Part shown: piece after piece, positions 21,590 to 32,425 of the stretch
Layout: every line of letters begins with the position of its first letter
Numbering within the stretch: position 1 is the first letter of the stretch
Assembly (NCBI GenBank): GCA_030068145.1
Contig: JAPJBO010000214.1
Coordinates: 1 to 64,000, forward strand
From: Diplonema papillatum
Lineage: Eukaryota > Euglenozoa > Diplonemea > Diplonemida > Diplonemidae
Direction: 5' to 3'
DNA length: 64,000 nt
The notes under the pieces: generated by a model
Database searches by the model: none
The model's input: the letters and a program-made list of their open reading frames with translations, nothing else
What the model was told of the DNA's origin: nothing
Translations under genes and position numbers: made by a program

Positions 21590-22330
21590 TACCTTGTGTC
21601 TTTTTGAAACACTGCCACGGGGCTGGTGGCCCCCAAAAATGGAAAAAAAAAAATTGCTCAACTTCATCAAAAATTACCGCAGTTTTTGTTCCAAAATTTT
21701 AAAATTCAAAAAACCCAATTTTTTTCCGGAATTTCTTTTTTGGCCATTTCCAAAAAGACACAAGGTTTTGACCCTGCATGGTACATCCGTTGTGGAACCT
21801 CTCGTTGTTTTTGGCATCATACACCCGAAATAGTCACTTTGTGGGCCCTATAATAGGCTACGAACTTCATGGTATTTTTACAAATGTGTGAGTGTATGTC
21901 ATTTTGTATAGTACGTTGAAGTACATTCATTGTGGACCCCATATTCTCGCGATGCTGTGTTTGGCGTCAAAAACCCGTCTGAATTCACTTTTGATGGCTT
22001 TAATGAGGCTAAACACTCGAAATAGGCACTTTGGGGGGAATTTTTTTGAAAGGGTCTCCCAACAAGAATTGTGGCATATGCGCGAAAAAACTGTTTTTTA
22101 CAAATATATGCGCGAAAAAACTGTTTTTTACAAATATATGCGCGAAAAACTGTTTTTTGTTACAAATATATGCGCGAAAAAACTAAAACTGACAAACATA
22201 TGCACCGCGCATATATTTGTCAATTTTAGTTTTTTCGCGCATATATTTGTAAAAAAAACAGTTTTTCGCGCATACGTTTCGTATGCACACAGTTTTTTCG
22301 GCAGTTTATCGCGCATATATTTGTAAGTTT
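21590..22330. repeat. AT-rich repeat ending in a large imperfect palindrome
   Basis: The left part (21770-22050) has two diverged copies of a unit sharing CATTGTGGACCC-like and CGAAATAGTCACTTTG-like stretches. The right part (22076-22325) is an inverted repeat built from the module ATATGCGCGAAAAAACTG, with four copies on one arm and about three in reverse complement on the other, meeting near 22205. The ORFs within (FYKYMREK repeats) are by-products. Confidence 0.7.
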
Positions 22331-22394
22331 CCCAAAAATTTTCGACCAAAATTTTGACCACAATTTTTGACCAAAATTTTGGACCCAATTTCTG

Positions 22395-22775
22395 GGTCCA
22401 AATTTTGGACCCAAATTTTGGACCCAAAACCGAACCGAAAACCGAACCGAAAACCGACCCCGAAACGAACCTTCCAGAATTAAATCTGAAAACCGAACCC
22501 AAAACCGACCCCAAAACCGAACCTACCAGAATTAAATCTGAAAACCGAACCCGAAACCGACCCCAAAACCGACCCCAAAACCGAACCTTCCAGAATTAAA
22601 TCTGAAAACCGAACCCAAAACCGACCCCAAAACCGAACCTTCCAGAATTAAATCTGAAACCGAACCCGAAACCGACCCCAAAACCGACCCCAAAACCGAA
22701 CCTTCCAGAATTAGATTTGGAAACCGAACCCGAAACCGACCCCAAAACCGAACCCTTCCAGAAATAAAACACCCC
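22395..22775. repeat. Tandem CCGAACC-type satellite
   Basis: Imperfect tandem repeat of 50-70 bp units. Each has runs of AAAACCGAACC/AAAACCGACCCC followed by TTCCAGAATTAAATCTG. Five to six units are visible. It ends at a 22-nt C-run (22779-22800) and the palindrome CTATATATAG. Confidence 0.8.
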
Positions 22776-22800
22776 ACACCCCCCCCCCCCCCCCCCCCCC

Positions 22801-24462
22801 TATATATAGGGGGTCCAATGGCAAGCCAAAAAAACGTGTTTTGCATTTTTTCGAGCTCTGGCGGCAAAGTCGGTTGACTGCATGAGGTACCACCCCCATA
22901 CCGGCGCCTTCACACCAAAGAAATACCGAAAACTGCATCAAATAGCCACCTACCGCCCGCATTTGGTCGCAAAATCTCTTTTTTAGGGTTTTGAAAGTGT
23001 GGACAAAGTGTGGACACTTTGCACAATATTCTCCTTTCAGCCGCCGGCGACAATAAAGTGCGACTCCGAGCTGAGTTTCAGCCAAGCATACCATCTTGCG
23101 GGTCATGTTGCCACTAAAAGATGTATCCGGGTGCATTTTGGACTCCAGAAGCGTTCAGAGGCTGTGCAGCCTCACGTAAAAAAGGTAGGACCAGCCGGAA
23201 TGCTGCAACTTTTGTGAGAAACCCAGCTCACATGACCGCAGAGAGCTCTTGAACTGACGCAAACTGTGCAGACCTCGGCCTGTGACTGTACCATTGTGTC
23301 AACAGCAGGGTCAGTCGGTCAACAACAGGGCATTTTTTGACCACTAAACCTCATGGATTGATGTGTACAAGGTGTGTACACGGTCTGTACACGGTCTGTA
23401 CACGGCGTGTACACGGTACGCAACTTCGTTTTTTCCAGACTTTCGGGGAGGTTAAGAAGGAAATACGACCTCGGGGGAGCGCCCAAACACCCCCCTGTGT
23501 CATCTTGCCGGACGAGCCGTAGCGGAGTGAACTTAAAACGTGAACAAAAAGCTGAAAGCGACCCCCTGACGAGCGAAACGCGACTCAATGTTGCCGACGA
23601 GACAGTCGGCCCGCGAACGAGCTGAAATTCTGAGCAGACTGGGATTGGTGGACTCTGCGGGCCTGCTCGGAAGGTTGGAAGCCCAGGCAGACTCGTTTGT
23701 ACGGCTCCTTGGCCACATTTTATGGTTCCGACAGTCAGAGCACCGCCTTACAGGATACTGTGCGCAGGCGAAACAGAGAGGCAAACAGCGTGAAGAAGAA
23801 CTCGAGGAGTTTCGAACGCCGAGAAGCGTTTAGTCGGGTCGAGAGTGGTCCCCAACTATAGTACTGCTGGCAGTGACGTTCAGAGGTGCCGGCCTGGGAG
23901 CAGACGGCGGAGAAAGTGGGTTTGTTTGACTTTAAGCTGCTTCCAGACATCGACTGTGAGCCTGCTCTCTCGTCTGCGGTTGAGAAATCAGTTGGCACCG
24001 TCATGACGTGCGGTGCATGTAGTTTCAACATGCAGACCCATGGAATCCGCACCTGTTTGGCCCAAATGCTCCAAATCTCCCTGAATAGCCGCCTTCTGCC
24101 CTCAACACCCTTCATCCTCGTCGTCTCTCTCTCGCTCTTCATTGCATACGGAATGCAGCAATTAAGAACTTTGGAAGCTCGGTCAGCTGCTTGGAAGGAT
24201 ACTTCAGAATACCAATGAATCCGGGCTAGCAAGCCCCAAAGGCAACTTGAGCTACCAATGACTGCCGCTTGAGGTGTTTTGGCAACTTGGCAACGCTGGA
24301 AACAGGCTCGAACCGACGTTCCATCTTCAAAAGTTGACCTCCACAGCAAAACCTGGGTTCGCCGTCGAACAGTGCCGCAACTGGGATGTGAGCTCGAAGC
24401 CGAAAACACGAGTTTTACGAAGGCGAGACAGGAGATGAAGTGGGAATCACGTAAGTCACTTC
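22801..24462. other. Gene-poor stretch
   Basis: It contains a short tandem repeat of GTGTACACGGTCT units (about 23362-23418). A small plus-strand ORF at 23588-23833 (81 residues, MLPTRQSARERAEILSRLG...) has a helical, charged look and a proper ATG but no recognised family. A 224-codon minus frame (23735-24409) has no motif and looks like chance. Confidence 0.35.
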
Positions 24463-25166
24463 TCAGACGGGTCTACAAATATGGATTTTGCAGGAGGTGT
24501 GCGTCAGTTCTGCCGCAAACGACCGCTGAAGAGTCGAAGGAACGTTTTGGTGATTTATTTGGGGCTGCGGGAAACACGCCAAAACGGCCTGAAATCCATG
24601 TATATCTTCTTCGTCTTCCTGCCGCCCGTCAGACTCCATTGGCTGCGGCGCTGGCTGTGCGGTCGCTGACACTGACGCTACCGCGGGCGACGGCTGGTGC
24701 GAAATGCCCATCAGCTGCGTCTGCATCTGCTGCAGCACCTGCATCATGAGCGCTTGTTGCTGTTGTTGCGCCCGCATTTCCCGCTGCTGCGCCTGCATCT
24801 GCTCCTGCTGCTGCATGACCATCCGCTGCAGCTGGTCCTGCATCGATGCGCCCGCGGATGCCGTCACCGGAGGCGCCACCGACGCAGACGGGACCGCTGC
24901 AGAGGGAACAGACGCAGAAGAAACCGGCTGCCCCGCTCCGCTACCCTCGACCGGGGCCTGGATAAGACTCGCCAGTGAAGGCGGGGGTACATCAAATTTT
25001 CCGACAATCTTCTTAACAGCTAGTGACACGCGAGCTTCGTCCTCCTCATACACGAGCATTAGGATCGCCAAGACCCGCTGCAGATCCAAACCCGCCACCT
25101 CAAGTATCGTGGCGCCGATCGCCTCGGCGAGTACCGCGCGGGCCCTGTCTGTGACGGCCTCTTCGC
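24463..25166 (-). CDS. Gln-rich ORF, possible exon or Gag-like protein
   Basis: The open frame runs from just after a stop near 25166 to a stop at 24463, with no ATG before the Gln-rich core. It therefore probably begins by splicing or belongs to a mobile element. It reads ARAVLAEAIGATILEVAGLDLQRVLAILM, then a Pro/Ala/Ser/Val linker, then a Gln/Met-rich coiled coil (QDQLQRMVMQQQEQMQAQQ...) and an acidic patch. It lies head-to-head with the plus-strand reverse transcriptase ORF. A helical N-part plus Gln-rich coil is compatible with Gag-like proteins but is not diagnostic. The antisense ORF on the other strand is a shadow. Confidence 0.4.
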
Positions 25167-25343
25167 ATGTGCCGAATTACGTGGAGCAGAAAGACTCCAT
25201 TTCACGCACGCGGAACTTCCTTTTGGAAGGTGGCTCATAGGCAAAGGATCGAGTCCAGGCCTCGCGGAGCACAGAAGGGAACCTGTAGTCCCACCTGTCG
25301 GCATTCGGCAGCGGCGAAGACATGGAAAAACTTGAACTTTCTT

Positions 25344-25425
25344 TGAACCAACCACACCCTGGAGGCTGTGTGAAGTTCTCTGATCGACTTTTCGTGGTGC
25401 ATCAACTCCCTCAGTGAAACTGTGA
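25344..25425 (+). repeat. Dispersed repeat shared with 54898-54985
   Basis: CTTTGAACCAACCACACCCT, GGCTGTG, GAAGTTCTCT and CATCAACTCCCTCAG recur in the same order and spacing at 54898-54985, with about 10 percent divergence. Here it lies directly before the retroelement ORF, so it may be part of that element's untranslated region, with the second copy a solo remnant. Confidence 0.65.
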
Positions 25426-28181
25426 CCTGTTTTCGGCGTGGTCGGCGTCAGTTCGTGTCGTTGGGAGAGCTGTTGCTGCGGGAACTGCGCATCGAGTTCG
25501 TGTGCGCCCGCGACGGGTTCTCGCGGAAGGAGTTCCGGATGCGGTTGCAGCTGGAGAGCGAGGATGCGCTGGACAGGGCCGTGGCTGAGCTCTGGTTGGA
25601 TCGTCGGAAGATGGGCAGCGCACCGCCGTCCGAGGAGAGGCGGCCCAGGAGGAGGAAGCGCATCCCCCCGGCGATACGGCGCCGGCGCAAGCGCGACCAG
25701 TGCGAGGCAGGGGCGCCTCCGCAGCAGCCGAACCCATCGGGGGCTCCCCTCCTCCCTCCCCGAACAATCAACAACAACCCAACCACCCCCACGGGATTGG
25801 TCAATGACGAGCACCGGCAACGCAACGCCGCATCGTCTGACTCCCGTGGGATCCGTTCAACTACCCGAGCTTCCCCGAACGAAGGGGAACCCCCAGCGCA
25901 GCGACTCAGCCTGGACCCAGGTCCGCAGAGCGACGCAGCGCGAGGCCCCGCAGGCGCAACGACCTGCGGTTACGCAGCGCAAGACGTCGGCCACAGCGGT
26001 CGTGTCGGGTGTGACAACCCATGCCCCGATGTGCTGCGACCCGGTCCGGTTGGTAGTTTCCCGTCAGGGGGACACGTGGCGTGCTCAAGCAATGCGCTGC
26101 GACCCGGCCCGGAGGAGGACCTTTTGGGGGCGAGACGTCTCGCAGTGGGCGGATGGAGTCCTGCCCTCGGGATGGCACCCGGGGTGGTAGATGGGCTAGG
26201 CCCGCTTTTGCCGCCAATCCCTGTGCAACCAGGAGTAACTCAGCTAGGTGTCACGGGGTTCGCTCCTTCTGTTTTTGACATATGGGAGGTCGGCGCTCCT
26301 TTTCCTTCTTCTGAGCTAGCCTTTGCAGAGGGAGCGCCTTCTCCGGAGGGTTTTTTCCCCTTGGCCTCCGCACTTCAGAGCGTCCCGGAGTTCAGGGTTG
26401 CTGATCTGCTGCCCGTCGAGGAGTTGCCCGCTCCGCCAGCCATGCCCGGCGCTGGGTTTACAGCTTTGCCGCCGCACGTGAAGGGGGATTGTCTAGCTCC
26501 GCTGAGCGACGTGGTGGGCCGTCGGGTCCACGGCTTTACCAGACGCGCGCACAACACGCGCATTCCACAGTCGCAGGCGGAAAAGGAGGCACCTCTCCAC
26601 GTGGCGGCGGTGCCGGCCATGGACACCGCAGCGCTCCGGCACAGGATGCGACCCGACGTTCGCGCCAGATTCGACTCAGTCTGGAAAGCCACGTTTTTCC
26701 CCGTCCGGGATGTTCAAGGAGAAAACGCGTCCGAGGGCCAGCAGAGGAGGAGTCACCTCATGCACTCCCACGCTTCCGAGCTCGTGCGGCTAGGCATTGC
26801 GTCACCCTCCGACACGCCGGGCACTTTCCGCAACGTGCCTTTCACGGTCGTGGAGGACAAGGCGGGCCGCCTGCGCCAGCGGTTTATTTTGTGGACGCAG
26901 GAGGCCAACGACTTGCTGAGCCGCCAGGGCTACGTGGCCCAGGTACCATTGGGTCATGTCTCGGAGTATCTTGACGTAGTCGAGTCGGAGTGCGCCACAA
27001 CGCGTGATTTGCGTTGTGGCTTTTATCAAGTAGAGGTCCCGGAGGAGGCTCGAGAGAACTTCGGATTCCTCGATGAACAAGGCAATGCCTACGTCCTAAA
27101 TAGGCTGCCAATGGGACACTCGTGTGCACCAGAGCTGATGCACACGCTAACAGCTGTGTTAGCAAGTCACCCAGACTTCGTTGGGCCTGAATTCACGGCC
27201 GACGGTGTGACAGTCCATGTCTGGGTGGACAATATTCGTTTTTGTGGGTCCCGTGCCGCAGTGCTCTGCCAGACCGAGAAACTCGATCGGCTGGCCGCAC
27301 GGGCACATGCTTCTTGGAAGCCCGAGGATAGTAACGACGCTTCCTCGGGTTATGATTTTATAGGGGTCACTTTTGACCACGGTCGGAAGACCGTCTCTCC
27401 GGCGGCTCGCCTGATCGAAAAGATCCGGGCCGTCGATCTCTCTAGCCCCACCGCCGGCGATTTAGAATCGCTCGGCGGTCGTCTGCTCCATGCGAGCGCA
27501 GTCGTGAATGCGTTCCCCGGCTCGTTCTGGTTCGCCGTCAAGTTCTTGCGACGGATAACGAACAGCCTCAACAAGGGAACTCGCACGCAATCAGAGACTG
27601 TGCCTGTGCCGGCCTCCGTACGGAGAGATCTGCGATCGTGGATCGATTCGGTCGATGTGAGCAGAAAGTTCACGCGCCCGTCCACGAATCGCCCGTACGC
27701 GGTCTACGTAGACGCGTCACTGCAGGGGTGGGGTGCTGTCCTGGTCGACCGGCAGACAGCAGAATTGACTGTGTTGGGTGGTACATGGACCGAGCAGGAA
27801 GCTTGGCACCACATCAACACACTCGAAGCACTGGCTCTGAAGAGAGCGGTGGATGCGCTACCCCCGTCAGTATCAGGGAGCGTGGTCGACGTCCATGTCG
27901 ACAACACGACCGTGGTCGGGGTGGCGCGAAAGAAAAACTGCATGTTGAACAAGTCATTGAATGACGCAGTTGTGCACGCGTTGACCCGACTACGGGATTT
28001 GAAATGTTCCTGGTCCATCTCGTGGATCAGCACGAAGGAAAACCCGGCCGATGTCCCTTCAAGAGTTGCCCTTGCCGCTGACGCCTCGGAAGAGGATCGA
28101 CAGCGACTTTTACTTGCGGTGAGGGCATTCTTTACTCGCGAGGGGGCAGGTGGCGTGACGTCGTCCCGGCGGCGATCATAG
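25374..28181 (+). CDS. Retroelement polyprotein: reverse transcriptase and RNase H
   Basis: Open frame of about 930 codons. No ATG occurs before residue 39 (counting from the GTG at 25422), so the start is uncertain. The first 430 residues are Pro/Arg/Gly-rich with no motif. The reverse transcriptase (about 440-740) shows the TFRNVPFTVVEDKAGRLRQ fingers, the first catalytic Asp in TRDLRCGFYQVEV (D529), LPMGHSCAPE, and a YxDD-box region reading VHVWVDNIRF. D603 is present but the next residue is Asn (N604). RNase H follows with D764 (VYVDASLQGWGAVL), E802 (INTLEALAL), D827 (VHVDNT) and the ending KENPADVPSR (D877). No protease, integrase or tyrosine recombinase is present in the frame. The RT/RNase H layout is closest to DIRS/YR and LTR-type elements. 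The VDN box may mean a dead enzyme or a lineage variant. Confidence 0.85.
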   Translation, partial: SSLIDFSWCINSLSETVTCFRRGRRQFVSLGELLLRELRIEFVCARDGFSRKEFRMRLQLESEDALDRAVAELWLDRRKMGSAPPSEERRPRRRKRIPPAIRRRRKRDQCEAGAPPQQPNPSGAPLLPPRTINNNPTTPTGLVNDEHRQRNAASSDSRGIRSTTRASPNEGEPPAQRLSLDPGPQSDAARGPAGATTCGYAAQDVGHSGRVGCDNPCPDVLRPGPVGSFPSGGHVACSSNALRPGPEEDLLGARRLAVGGWSPALGMAPGVVDGLGPLLPPIPVQPGVTQLGVTGFAPSVFDIWEVGAPFPSSELAFAEGAPSPEGFFPLASALQSVPEFRVADLLPVEELPAPPAMPGAGFTALPPHVKGDCLAPLSDVVGRRVHGFTRRAHNTRIPQSQAEKEAPLHVAAVPAMDTAALRHRMRPDVRARFDSVWKATFFPVRDVQGENASEGQQRRSHLMHSHASELVRLGIASPSDTPGTFRNVPFTVVEDKAGRLRQRFILWTQEANDLLSRQGYVAQVPLGHVSEYLDVVESECATTRDLRCGFYQVEVPEEARENFGFLDEQGNAYVLNRLPMGHSCAPELMHTLTAVLASHPDFVGPEFTADGVTVHVWVDNIRFCGSRAAVLCQTEKLDRLAARAHASWKPEDSNDASSGYDFIGVTFDHGRKTVSPAARLIEKIRAVDLSSPTAGDLESLGGRLLHASAVVNAFPGSFWFAVKFLRRITNSLNKGTRTQSETVPVPASVRRDLRSWIDSVDVSRKFTRPSTNRPYAVYVDASLQGWGAVLVDRQTAELTVLGGTWTEQEAWHHINTLEALALKRAVDALPPSVSGSVVDVHVDNTTVVGVARKKNCMLNKSLNDAVVHALTRLRDLKCSWSISWISTKENPADVPSRVALAADASEEDRQRLLLAVRAFFTREGAGGVTSSRRRS

Positions 28182-28546
28182 CTTGCCTCATGGTCGGTGT
28201 TCCCCTTCGTTTGTTATGTGAGTATCCTGACTGGTGACCTTTTACCGTTCTCTTTCAACTGGAGTGGCCACGGCGGAACCCGTCAAGTGGGAGAACCCAC
28301 CAACAGACGAACGCAGGAAGGAGCTCAGGCCGAAGTTTGTAGAGCATCTGTGAAGTAGGTGCGAGAACAGGCAAACCTTGTGCGCTAGCTTCGTTCAACC
28401 GTGAATCAATAAGCAGGGCCTACCCCACATTCTCACTGTCATTTGAGAGAGAGAGAGCGCTGCCAGAGGAACGCCAGCCGAACAACGGCTGCAGACCCCG
28501 CCTCAGAACGAGTGCGATGATGCCAGAAGAAGCCAGCAACAATTCC

Positions 28547-28735
28547 CTCTAAAAGCTTGTTTTCGAAGTGGGACAACCTCTAAAAGCTTGTTTTCGAGGT
28601 GGGACAGCCTCTAAAAGTTTGTTTTCGAAGTGGGACGACCTCTAAAAGCTTGTTTTCGAGGTGGGACAACCTCTAAAAGCTTGTTTTCGAAGTGGGACAA
28701 CCTCTAAAAGCTTGTTATCGTGGTGGGACAATTGC
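28547..28735 (+). repeat. 31-bp tandem array 1 (TE tail)
   Basis: About six units beginning CTCTAAAAGCTTGTTTTCGA and ending GTGGGACAAC, with AGTG/GGTG alternation. It ends at ATTGCAGTTTAC. The same unit forms the 29687-29965 array. It differs in sequence from the large 31-bp array at 12.7-16.5 kb. Confidence 0.95.
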
Positions 28736-28920
28736 AGTTTACTGAGGGAATAGGAGCAAGACGCATGGCTAGATGAGCACGACCACCTCGAATCGACACC
28801 CGGAGAATTCGGGTGGAGCGGGCTTCTACAACTAGTAATATTCCGGCAAAAGGTAGCACTCCTCAACTAGCCCGAACCAACAGGATCAAAGAATGTCAGC
28901 CACACCTTCCCGATTATTTT

Positions 28921-29097
28921 GAGCGCGTTGGCCCGATTACGGGAGTTGAATTGTTTTTGGTCCATCTCTTGGATCAGCACGAAGGAGAACCCGGCCGATG
29001 TCCCTTCGAGAGTCGCCCTTGCTGCCGATGCCTCGGATGAGGATAGCACAACTGTTACTGGCGGTAAGGGCTTTCTTTACTCGCGAGGGGGCTGGTG
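28921..29097 (+). pseudogene. RNase H C-terminal fragment
   Basis: Diverged copy of the end of the RT/RNase H frame (ARLRELNCFWSISWISTKENPADVPSRVALAADAS...), about 85 percent like 27985-28160. The upstream part is replaced by block X, so it is a truncated fragment. Confidence 0.85.
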
Positions 29098-29686
29098 GCG
29101 TGACGTAGTCCCGGCGGCAGTCATAGCCTCATGGTCGGTGTTGTTCCCCTTCGTTTGTTTGTAAGTATCCGCTTTGGGTTCACCATTTGTTTGAGATGGA
29201 GATGCACGAGCCCTACCGGAGGAAGGGGCCAACAAAAGCCCCACAGAGCCAGCAGTGCGTGAGGCCAGAAGACGCCAGCTCCAATTCTTGCAGTTTACTG
29301 AGGGAATAGGAGCAAGACGCATGGCTAGATGAGCACGACCACCTCGAATCGACACCCGGAGAATTCGGGTGGAGCTGGCTTCTACAACTAGTAATATTCC
29401 GGCAAAAGGTAGCACTCCTCAACTAGCCCGAACCAACAGGATCAAAGAATGTCAGTCACACCTTCCCGATTATTTTTCCCACCCTCCATCCCCCGCGTGA
29501 CGTAGTCCCGGCGGCAGTCATAGCCTCATGGTCGGTGTTGTTCCCCTTCGTTTGTTTGTAAGTATCCGCTTTGGTTTCACCATTTGTTTGAGATGGAGAT
29601 GCACGAGCCCTACCGGAGGAAGGGGCCAACAAAAGCCCCACAGAGCCAGCAGTGCGTGAGGCCAGAAGACGCCAGCTCCAATTCCC

Positions 29687-29965
29687 TCTAAAAGCCTGTT
29701 TTCGAAGTGGGACAACCTCTAACAGTTTGTTTTTGAAGTGGGACAACCTCTAAAAGCTTGTTTTCGAGGTGGGACAACCTCTAAAAGTTTGTTTTCGAAG
29801 TGGGACAACCTCTAAAAGTTTGTTTTTGAAGTGGGACAACCTCTAAAAGCTTGTTTTCGAGGTGGGACAACCTCTAAAAGTTTGTTTTCGAAGTGGGACA
29901 ACCTCTGAAAGTTTGTTTTCGAAGTGGGACAACCTCTAAAACCTTGTTTTTGAAGTGGGACAATT
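29687..29965 (+). repeat. 31-bp tandem array 2 (TE tail)
   Basis: About nine units of the same CTCTAAAAG.TTGTTTT.GA repeat as at 28547-28735. It is also followed by ATTGCAGTTTAC, so array and flank were duplicated together. Confidence 0.95.
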
Positions 29966-29994
29966 GCAGTTTACGATGGGAATAGTCGCCAGCA

Positions 29995-30183
29995 ATGGAG
30001 GCCCAATACGCACACACTACCTACCCCAGGTACTTGTGGGTGGCCTGGGTGGGTGAAGTCTACTCAACATTCTCATGCCCGCCCTCCCTTGCCCCCGGTG
30101 ACGTCGTCGTTGCGGTGGATTCCTATCCCCCAACTGGCGAGTCTTTCTATCCCTTCCGCAAGTTGTACGTTGCAAAATGCTGG
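29995..30183 (+). pseudogene. ORF fragment cut by YR retrotransposon insertion
   Basis: The ATG at 29995 opens a frame MEAQYAHTTYPRYLWVAWVGEVYSTFSC...VVVAVDSYPPTGESFYPFRKLYVAKCW. It is protein-like in composition but of no known family. At 30184 the sequence becomes the 346-bp terminal repeat of the minus-strand YR element, so the frame is interrupted there. The right flank at 36526 does not obviously continue it. Confidence 0.4.
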
Positions 30184-30529
30184 TTAAATTGCCTCCTTGG
30201 AGAGAGTCACTCGGAGCCGTTGTTCCTTCTCCATCCGCCAATTTAACATCCGTTTAATTCATGTCACACCAATCAAAGGATCATTCACGGTTAGCTCTCC
30301 TTAGCTGGCTTGCTGGTACCTTGGGAACGAGCTGACCGGCGAAGTTGGCTGCCCGGCGGCTGCCTCAGTTGGGGAGATCGGTCCTCCTGGCTACCGAATC
30401 AGTCAGCCAAGACTCCAGCTCAACTGGCGAAGGCCCGAGTTGGCTTCAATCTAACACAACTGGCTGCGGCGGGCCGGCTCACGATGCCTGGCTGCTCGCA
30501 TTCGCCTCGCGGGACTCTGGGATTTTCCC
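30184..30529 (-). repeat. Split direct repeat B2 (346 bp), element terminus
   Basis: Identical by eye to 32080-32425. It begins TTAAATTGCCTCCTTGG and ends GGGACTCTGGGATTTTCCC in plus orientation. It forms the 3' terminus of the minus-strand element. Confidence 0.92.
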
Positions 30530-30645
30530 TCCGCCGGTCAAGCTCAGCAAGCCAGGGAGACTAACCTTGATCCACTGCGGGGGAGTGGGGAGAGAGGGAA
30601 GGGTGGGACGCAGGGAGCTTCATACGAACCCCGAGGAGGACCGAC

Positions 30646-32005
30646 CTACGAGGGCGCGGCGTAGCAGTGAGCTAGGCTCACCGGGTTGTAAAACCGGACC
30701 GCCTCCACGCAATACGGATCGCGCGTGAGCTTCTTTCCGTACAACCTCACCATGTCCTCCGACGCCCAGTCCCCCAGCTCGCAAACCTGCATCACCCCCG
30801 TCCCCGCCTTCAGCAGCGTGCAGCAACCACCCTGGCGCTGTGTGTCGTGTACGCGAGCCTGCTCCCTGGACTCCTCCCGGCTGACATCCCGTTAATGTCG
30901 GCGAAGAGACCCCGCCTTGTCCTTGTACCGCAGAGTGCCTCCCTGAATGAGCGGTACCCGCAGTTGGGGCACAGGAGCTGACTTGACCCGGCCAAGCGCT
31001 TCAGGAGGGTGGACACCTCGACTGGGAGCGGATGGAGGACGGTGCTCCCTCCGGCGGGTCGGAAAGCGTAGGCGGAGGCACCAAGTTTATGGCCTCGAAC
31101 GTCAAGGATCTCATGCATTCCCTTTTGCCCTTCGCCATGCGCCACTCGACCCTGAGCCTTCCTCCATTCAGAGTGACGTCCTCCGCCCGGATCACCCGCA
31201 TACTCGAAGTTCTGAGTAGCGTAATAAATTCGCCCAGAATCTGCAGGGCAGCGCCGCAGTCGCCCGTGGTCCGGATGGCATCAAAGATCGCCCTGAACTC
31301 CTTCACGCCCAGCGGCTCCGCCTGCTGTGGGTCCGGCGACTCCAGGACGGCCATCATCCTACCCACGATATTCAGCGGGTCATCAAGAACACACCCCGCG
31401 GCTTTGTTCTCCGCCAGCACGGACGCTATGATGCTCTGGGGCGCCCTATAAGCTGCACCGTCGTCGCCCATCAGCAGCAGGTGACCGCCGAACTCCTCCA
31501 ACCTCTCTACCGTGGTTGGGTAGGGCTCAACGCCCATGCTACCACACCACGACACGTACCCGGCCGTGTTCGAGTCGTATGTGGCCTTCGAGCCGACCGT
31601 CGTGTAACGGGCCCGCATGGCCCTGCGGGCCACCTCGGCCGAGTTCCGACCGAGGGGCCTCTTAAGCGCTGCCCTCTGCGGAGTCCATCTCCTTGCTCGC
31701 TGACCAGGCGGAGACCGGGGCGGTGTGTCCTTGACACCGTCCCCGCCTGGGGCGGGACCCCGTTCGCGGGGCCCCGCTCCTAGCTCTGCCACCATGCTGC
31801 GAAAGCGCTTGTCGACTTCCTCGGCCGGCCGCGGCTCGGGAAGCGCCCAGCACGGCAACACACGGAAGGAGGTCAGGGACATGCCCTCTGGCAGCTCCGC
31901 GACCAGAGCCTCCCACTCGGGGTCCGTGAAACCCGTCCTCATGCCGTCTAACCGTGCAACATCCCATGTCATTATTTTCTTCGGGTGGGCGGGCGGGAGA
32001 AACAA
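30646..32005 (-). pseudogene. Tyrosine recombinase of YR element, frameshifted
   Basis: The N-terminal part (32005-31001) is a clean frame: an SAM-like DNA-binding domain (YDSNTAGYVSWCGSMGVEP...ERLEEFGGHLL), then the catalytic-core start (LGVKEFRAIFDAI...FITLLRTSSMRVIRAEDV), where the box-I Arg is expected. Near 31030 the homology moves to a second frame (PVEVSTLLKRLAGSSQLLCPNCGYR). Near 30835 it moves to a third. The box-II motif THSAR is in one frame and its continuation QGGCCTLLKAGTGVMQVCEL in the next. It then runs LGDWASEDMVRLYGKK, whose Tyr is the likely nucleophile, to a TAG at 30646. The complete R...HxxR...W...Y set is present, so the protein was a real recombinase broken by two frameshifts, or the shifts are sequencing errors. 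Confidence 0.8.
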
Positions 32006-32080
32006 ATGACTGATCCGGTTTGGTGGAGATCCGCGCTCCTGCCGGGGCTTTGCTCGGGATTAGCTGAATTAAACACCTAT
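31998..32080 (-). repeat. Split direct repeat A2 (83 bp)
   Basis: Identical by eye to 36443-36525 (AGAAACAAATGACTGATCCG ... GAATTAAACACCTAT). It abuts B1, sharing the T at 32080. Confidence 0.92.
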
Positions 32081-32425
32081 TAAATTGCCTCCTTGGAGAG
32101 AGTCACTCGGAGCCGTTGTTCCTTCTCCATCCGCCAATTTAACATCCGTTTAATTCATGTCACACCAATCAAAGGATCATTCACGGTTAGCTCTCCTTAG
32201 CTGGCTTGCTGGTACCTTGGGAACGAGCTGACCGGCGAAGTTGGCTGCCCGGCGGCTGCCTCAGTTGGGGAGATCGGTCCTCCTGGCTACCGAATCAGTC
32301 AGCCAAGACTCCAGCTCAACTGGCGAAGGCCCGAGTTGGCTTCAATCTAACACAACTGGCTGCGGCGGGCCGGCTCACGATGCCTGGCTGCTCGCATTCG
32401 CCTCGCGGGACTCTGGGATTTTCCC
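32080..32425 (-). repeat. Split direct repeat B1 (346 bp)
   Basis: Internal copy of the 30184-30529 terminus. It is fused to A2 to give the circular-junction-like B1A2 block of YR retrotransposons. Confidence 0.92.

Larger units (their letters stand above)
28155..29968 (+). mobile_element. Duplicated 3' region of the plus-strand retroelement
   Basis: Blocks recur in a mosaic. Block Y (GTGACGT.GTCCCGGCGGC...GCATGGTCGGTGTT...CCCCTTCGTTTGTT) is at 28155-28250, 29098-29287 and 29497-29684. Block X (TTGCAGTTTACTGAGGGAAT...CCTTCCCGATTATTTT) is at 28732-28920 and 29286-29475. The 31-bp array is at 28547-28735 and 29687-29965. A diverged copy of the RNase H end (GGTCCATCTC.TGGATCAGCACGAAGGA.AACCCGGCCGATG) is at 28921-29097. 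This implies at least two rounds of duplication or nested insertion of the element tail. Confidence 0.8.

Noticed and set aside
23735-24409. 224-codon minus-strand ORF
   Set aside because: No motif, no coding-like composition, and no supporting exon structure.
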